Position numbers and translations under genes: made by a program. From Winogradskya consettensis (GTDB taxonomy: Bacteria; Actinomycetota; Actinomycetes; Mycobacteriales; Micromonosporaceae): 64,000 bases of DNA. Positions 60,625 to 64,000 of this stretch are shown one piece after another. The stretch spans positions 248,001 through 312,000 of the forward strand of contig NZ_BOQP01000052.1 in NCBI RefSeq assembly GCF_018332715.1, in the 5' to 3' direction. The notes beneath the pieces were generated by a model, which saw nothing but the letters and a program-made list of their open reading frames with translations, was not told where the DNA came from and searched no databases. Positions within the stretch are counted from its first letter, which is position 1. Each line of letters begins with the position of its first letter.

Positions 60625-61152
60625 GTGACAAGCTTTCCGACACCCGCACCCAGGGTGTTCACTCAGGACCAGACCGACGCCGGATGGCGTTCGATGTCTC
60701 TGCTCGCCCGCTTCGTGCAGCGCGGCGGGCACCCCGCTCCGGTAACCCCGACCGTCCCGCTGAGCCCCGGGGAGAAGCAGTACGGAGCCTTCCTCGTCGA
60801 CGTGCTGACGTACCTCTCCGAGGGTGTCTTCACCGACAACGGCCTGCTCTGGAGCGGCACCGGCAACGGCTGGCAGTCCCGCGGCCGGGTGCCGGCGACG
60901 ATCACCAGCGAGCGGCTGATCGTCAACGAGGCGGAGTACTTCTTCCGCGACCTCGTCATGGTCCAGCCCAACCCGCTCGACTGGTCGGTGAACCTCTACT
61001 TCCAGGGCCACCCGCCGCTCATGCTGCACAGCCCGTGGGTGCCGTGGATGACCGTCGTGATGTGCGCCGAGCTCTACGGTTCGCCGTGGCCGCCCGGGCA
61101 CGTCTCGGGTTCGGAGATCCCGATCACGGCCATGTGCGAAAACACGCAATAG
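60625..61152 (+). CDS. Hypothetical protein
   Basis: A 175-residue soluble protein of unknown function. It has no signal peptide or clear membrane helix. The C-terminal two thirds have alternating strand patterns (VPATITSERLIVNEAEYFFRDLV, WSVNLYFQGHPPLMLHSPWV) with many Trp residues. The GTG at 60625 was chosen because the in-frame sequence further upstream is the shadow of the permease gene; an ATG at 60694 is an alternative. The transhydrogenase gene follows after 33 bases and may be co-transcribed. Confidence 0.55.
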   Translation: MTSFPTPAPRVFTQDQTDAGWRSMSLLARFVQRGGHPAPVTPTVPLSPGEKQYGAFLVDVLTYLSEGVFTDNGLLWSGTGNGWQSRGRVPATITSERLIVNEAEYFFRDLVMVQPNPLDWSVNLYFQGHPPLMLHSPWVPWMTVVMCAELYGSPWPPGHVSGSEIPITAMCENTQ

Positions 61153-61185
61153 CGCGGGCGGTGGTGATCCTGCACGCTGGGCCTT

Positions 61186-62595
61186 GTGCATGACTATGAC
61201 CTGGTAGTGCTGGGATCCGGCCCGAGCGGGCAGAAGGCCGCGATCGCTGCGGCGAAGCTGGGCAAGCGCGTCGGGATCGTCGAGCGGCGCGACTCGATCG
61301 GCGGGGTCTGCATCAACACGGGCACGGTGCCCTCCAAGACCCTGCGGGAGGCCGTGCTCTATCTGACCGGCCTCAGTCAACGCGATCTGTACGGCAGCAG
61401 CTACCGCGTCAAGGACGAGATCACCGTCTCCGACCTGGCAGCGCGGACCCAGCACGTGATCAGCCGCCAGACCGACGTCATCCGCAACCAGCTGGCCCGC
61501 AACCGGGTAGTCATGATCACCGGCACCGGCCGCTTCGCCGACGCCCACTCGATCTGGGTCGACGGCGGCGACGGCAGCGGCCGGGACACCAAGATCACCG
61601 CCGACAAGTTCATCATCGCCGCGGGCACCCGCCCCGCCCGCCCGGACAGCGTCGACTTCGACGACCGCACCATCGTCGACTCCGACGGCGTCATCAACCT
61701 CGAAGCCGTCCCCCGCAGCATGGTCGTGGTCGGCGCCGGCGTCATCGGCATGGAGTACGCCTCCATGTTCGCCGCCCTCGGCACCAAGGTCACCGTGGTC
61801 GAACGCCGCGAGAAAATGCTCGACTTCTGCGACGAAGAGATCATCGAGTCCCTCAAATACCACCTACGGGACCTCTCGGTGACGTTCCGCTTCGGCGAGG
61901 AGGTCGCCGCCGTCGAACGTCACCAGACCGCCGCCCTCTGCATCCTCAAGAGCGGCAAGAAGATCGTCGCCGACACGGTCATGTATTCCGCCGGCCGCCA
62001 GGGCCAGACCGACGACCTCGCCCTGGAAGCAGCCGGCCTCACCGCCGACCGCCGGGGCCGCATCGAAGTCGACAGCAACTACCGCACATCAGTAGAAAAC
62101 ATCTACGCGGTAGGCGACGTCATCGGCTTCCCCGCCCTCGCCTCCACCTCCATGGAACAGGGCCGCCTGGCCGCCCACCACGCCTGCGGCGAACCCACCC
62201 GCACCATGGGCGCCCTGCAACCGATCGGCATCTACACGATCCCCGAAATCAGCTACGTCGGCGCCACCGAGGACGACCTGACCGAGAACGCCACCCCCTT
62301 CGAGGTAGGCATAGCCCGCTACCGGGAACTAGCCCGAGGCCAGATCGTCGGCGACTCCTACGGCATGCTCAAACTCCTCGTCTCCCCCGAAGACGGCAAA
62401 CTCCTCGGCGTCCACGTCTTCGGCACCGGAGCAACCGAGATCGTCCACATCGGCCAGGCCGTCATGGGCTGCGGCGGCACAGTCGACTACCTGGTCGACG
62501 CCGTCTTCAACTACCCCACCCTGTCGGAGGCCTACAAGGTCGCCGCCCTGGACGCCTCCAACAAAATCCGAAACATCACCCGCATCGACGGCTAG
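61186..62595 (+). CDS. sthA: Soluble NAD(P)+ transhydrogenase
   Basis: A 469-residue FAD-dependent flavoprotein that passes hydride between NADPH and NAD+ in the cytosol. FAD-binding LVVLGSGPSGQKAAIAAAKLG, then the decisive GVCINTGTVPSKTLREAV: the second redox Cys of lipoamide dehydrogenases is Thr here, as in SthA. NAD(P) site VVVGAGVIGMEYASMFAALG, FAD-binding VENIYAVGDVIGFPALAS, and dimer domain VHIGQAVMGCGGTVDYLVDAVFNYPTLSEAYKVAALDA (quoted in parts here: ends LSEAYKVAALDA). The length matches the family. GTG start at 61186. Confidence 0.93.
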   Translation: MHDYDLVVLGSGPSGQKAAIAAAKLGKRVGIVERRDSIGGVCINTGTVPSKTLREAVLYLTGLSQRDLYGSSYRVKDEITVSDLAARTQHVISRQTDVIRNQLARNRVVMITGTGRFADAHSIWVDGGDGSGRDTKITADKFIIAAGTRPARPDSVDFDDRTIVDSDGVINLEAVPRSMVVVGAGVIGMEYASMFAALGTKVTVVERREKMLDFCDEEIIESLKYHLRDLSVTFRFGEEVAAVERHQTAALCILKSGKKIVADTVMYSAGRQGQTDDLALEAAGLTADRRGRIEVDSNYRTSVENIYAVGDVIGFPALASTSMEQGRLAAHHACGEPTRTMGALQPIGIYTIPEISYVGATEDDLTENATPFEVGIARYRELARGQIVGDSYGMLKLLVSPEDGKLLGVHVFGTGATEIVHIGQAVMGCGGTVDYLVDAVFNYPTLSEAYKVAALDASNKIRNITRIDG

Positions 62596-62940
62596 CGTTC
62601 ACTCGGATCGACCCGGTCAACGCGCCGCTCGCGGATGTCACCGTGGACGCTCCACCGTTGCTGGTCCCGGCGAACCAGGACGAGGTGGCGCAGCAGGCAA
62701 CGGGGTACGGGCTGGTCGCGTAGGGAATCTCCTCGTAGTGAGCCGGCGGCGCATCACCCGCCTGGGCCTCTTCGAGGTTGTCACCCGCGGCGGCAGCACC
62801 TCCTACCGCAAGCGGGAGACCCTGGATCTGCCGTCGATCTAACAGACCTTGCGCGATGGCGACGCCATTCCTCAACTCCTCGCCCAGCCTTCCGATGATG
62901 TGTGCGCTGAGCCACACCAACCGAAGGGGAAAAGAAACCG
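62596..62940. other. Intergenic region with possible gene debris
   Basis: These 345 bp hold no convincing gene. A plus-strand open frame just after the sthA stop reads RIDPVNAPLADVTVDAPPLL and stops near 62723. A second GTG-started stretch of 34 codons (62738-62842, starting MSRRRITRLGLFEVVTRGGS) is protein-like, but has no ribosome site. Both may be remnants. The end carries the promoter and GAAGGGG ribosome site of the TM2 gene. Confidence 0.4.
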
Positions 62941-63258
62941 ATGACGCAGCCTGCAGCCACCGACCAGATGATCGCGCCGGTCAACCAGATGATGATGCAG
63001 ATGCAGGCGCAGTCCGCCTACGACGACGTAAAGAAATCGGCCGGGCTGGCTTACGTCATCTGGTTCTTCTTCGGCGTTTTTGGTGGTCACCGGTTTTACC
63101 TGGGCCAAGGCGGCCTCGGCGCGGCCATGTTCCTGACGCTCGGCGGCTTCGGATTCTGGGCACTGCTCGACGTGGCCCTCATCGGTGGCGCCGTACGTGC
63201 GGTCAACGCCCGGAAGAAGGCTGAGATCTTCGGTCGCGCGGGTCTGCCGGTCCTGTAG
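62941..63258 (+). CDS. TM2-domain membrane protein
   Basis: A 105-residue protein. A Gln/Met-rich polar N-terminus (MIAPVNQMMMQMQAQ) precedes a TM2 domain: KSAGLAYVIWFFFGVFGGHRFYLG, the family signature with FGxHRFYLG, and a second helix LGGFGFWALLDVALIGGAV. TM2 proteins are small two-helix membrane proteins of mostly unknown role. A GAAGGGGAAAAG ribosome site precedes the ATG. It stands alone and is followed by a terminator. Confidence 0.88.
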   Translation: MTQPAATDQMIAPVNQMMMQMQAQSAYDDVKKSAGLAYVIWFFFGVFGGHRFYLGQGGLGAAMFLTLGGFGFWALLDVALIGGAVRAVNARKKAEIFGRAGLPVL

Positions 63259-63277
63259 TCCTGACCCGCAAAACAGA

Positions 63278-63305
63278 GGCTGGGCGAGTCGAAGCTCGCC
63301 CAGCC
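63278..63305. terminator. Bidirectional terminator between TM2 and glycosyltransferase genes
   Basis: GGCTGGGCGAG and CTCGCCCAGCC form a perfect 11-bp stem with a TCGAAG loop, in the 78-bp gap between two convergent genes. Confidence 0.8.
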
Positions 63306-63336
63306 CCCTGGCGTGGGCGATGAGGCCCGCCAGCCG

Positions 63337-64000
63337 CTATGCCCTGACCGCCGCGCCACCGGTAGCCGCCGTCGCCGAGGGCCCGCCAGAACGCATGGCG
63401 TCGAGGAATCCCTCGACGGAGGCCGACCACGGAAACTGTTCCGCGCGGGCCCGGGCCACCTCTCGCCGCAATGGACGTTCAAGCAGCGCCTGAACAGCCC
63501 GAGCCATTCCCCGCCCATCACCAGCGGCCAACCCCGCATCCCCGATCACTTCGGGAAGCGCACTCGCAGAATTGACCACCGCGGGCGTACCACTGGCCAG
63601 AGCTTCCAACGCACCCAGCCCGAACGTCTCGATCGGCCCCGGCGCAACAGCGACGTCAGCCGTGGCAAGCAGATCGGCAAGCTCATCCCGATCACGCAAA
63701 TGCCCGAGGAACCGCACCGGCAGCCCCAGCGAGGCCGCCTCAGCCTGTAAAACGGACCGCAAAGGCCCACCCCCGGCCACCACCATTACAGCCGGAACCC
63801 CCTTTGCCCGCAAAGCAGCCAACGTCTGAATCGACAACTGCGGACGTTTCTCCGCTGACAACCTCCCGCAATGCACGAGCAGAACGTCCCCGGGCCCGGC
63901 CCACCGCTGCCGCAGCGCCGGATCGTGCCGTCCCGGCGAGAACACTTCAAGATCTACTCCGAGGGGTACGCGCACCACGTCGCGAACCCCGACCCGCTCG
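63337..64000 (-). CDS. Family 4 glycosyltransferase, C-terminal part (runs off the window)
   Basis: At least 221 residues of a GT-B glycosyltransferase; the 5' end lies beyond base 64000, since the frame is still open there (VVRVPLGVDLEVFSPG near the edge). Nucleotide-sugar-binding domain motifs: LLVHCGRLSAEKRPQLSIQ, VMVVAGGGPLRSVLQ, VRFLGHLRDRDELADLLATA and the GT4 E-x7-E motif in ETFGLGALEALASGTPAV. Likely transfers a sugar to a lipid or surface glycan; donor and acceptor cannot be told. Confidence 0.88.
   Translation of the reverse strand, partial: ERVGVRDVVRVPLGVDLEVFSPGRHDPALRQRWAGPGDVLLVHCGRLSAEKRPQLSIQTLAALRAKGVPAVMVVAGGGPLRSVLQAEAASLGLPVRFLGHLRDRDELADLLATADVAVAPGPIETFGLGALEALASGTPAVVNSASALPEVIGDAGLAAGDGRGMARAVQALLERPLRREVARARAEQFPWSASVEGFLDAMRSGGPSATAATGGAAVRA

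Noticed and set aside
61186..62595. Lipoamide dehydrogenase or mercuric reductase
   Set aside because: The second redox-active Cys is Thr (CINTGT), which is the mark of SthA.
1..64000. CRISPR array or complete insertion sequence
   Set aside because: No spaced repeat array with unique spacers and no intact transposase with terminal repeats was found; the short repeats present are coding or promoter repeats.

Overview
The window is chromosomal DNA from a high-GC filamentous actinomycete, most likely of the Micromonosporaceae (Actinoplanes-like). This rests on strong G/C bias at third codon positions, GTG/TTG starts, LAL- and SARP-type regulators, a type I PKS, many secreted modular proteins, and ESX-type small proteins. 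The genus is an inference; no rRNA or marker gene is present.

Layout. 1-3.4 kb: the end of a phospholipase C, a LuxR/LAL regulator and a VOC protein. 3.4-8.2 kb: a membrane-tethered trypsin-like protease, then a tightly packed MoxR, DUF58, VWA, VWA operon of Bat type. 8.3-10.5 kb: an anchored orphan protein, a broken excisionase-like gene and a NucS-like nuclease. 10.6-17.5 kb: one large PKS (ligase-KS-AT-DH-KR-ACP-TE) with no tailoring genes, overlapping a lipoprotein gene tail to tail. 18-22.6 kb: a HupE-like membrane protein, then a phosphatase fused to a WxL-like domain, preceded by a PHO-box-like repeat and followed by a DUF916 (WxL partner) protein. 22.6-25.1 kb: a five-gene operon with an RNase-A-like CdiA-CT-type toxin, a putative immunity protein, and YbaB-, EspC- and WXG100-like proteins. 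25.2-36.5 kb: secreted and surface proteins, including a GH87-like modular glucanase, plus a SWIM-SNF2 helicase. 36.6-39.4 kb: a SARP/AfsR regulator. 39.4-40.9 kb: a scar of mobile DNA, with an integrase pseudogene carrying several lesions beside tRNA-Lys. 42.3-52.9 kb: a conserved but functionally obscure operon (WGR-DUF4132, a 64-codon coupled ORF, MoxR AAA, DUF5682, VWA, SWIM) with the gene order of the E. coli yehI-K-L-M-P-Q cluster. 53-64 kb: a metallopeptidase-like protein, a NarL-type two-component system, an ABC exporter pair, a soluble transhydrogenase (SthA), a TM2 protein and a partial GT4 glycosyltransferase.

Best candidates for undescribed biology: (1) the yeh-like MoxR/VWA island with micro-ORFs locked between genes by ATGA/GTGA overlaps; (2) the single-protein PKS with a ligase fused directly to KS and no loading carrier domain; (3) the phosphatase-WxL fusion with a DUF916 partner and PHO box; (4) the ESX-linked toxin/immunity operon. 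Two separate MoxR-VWA chaperone systems lie in the same 50 kb.
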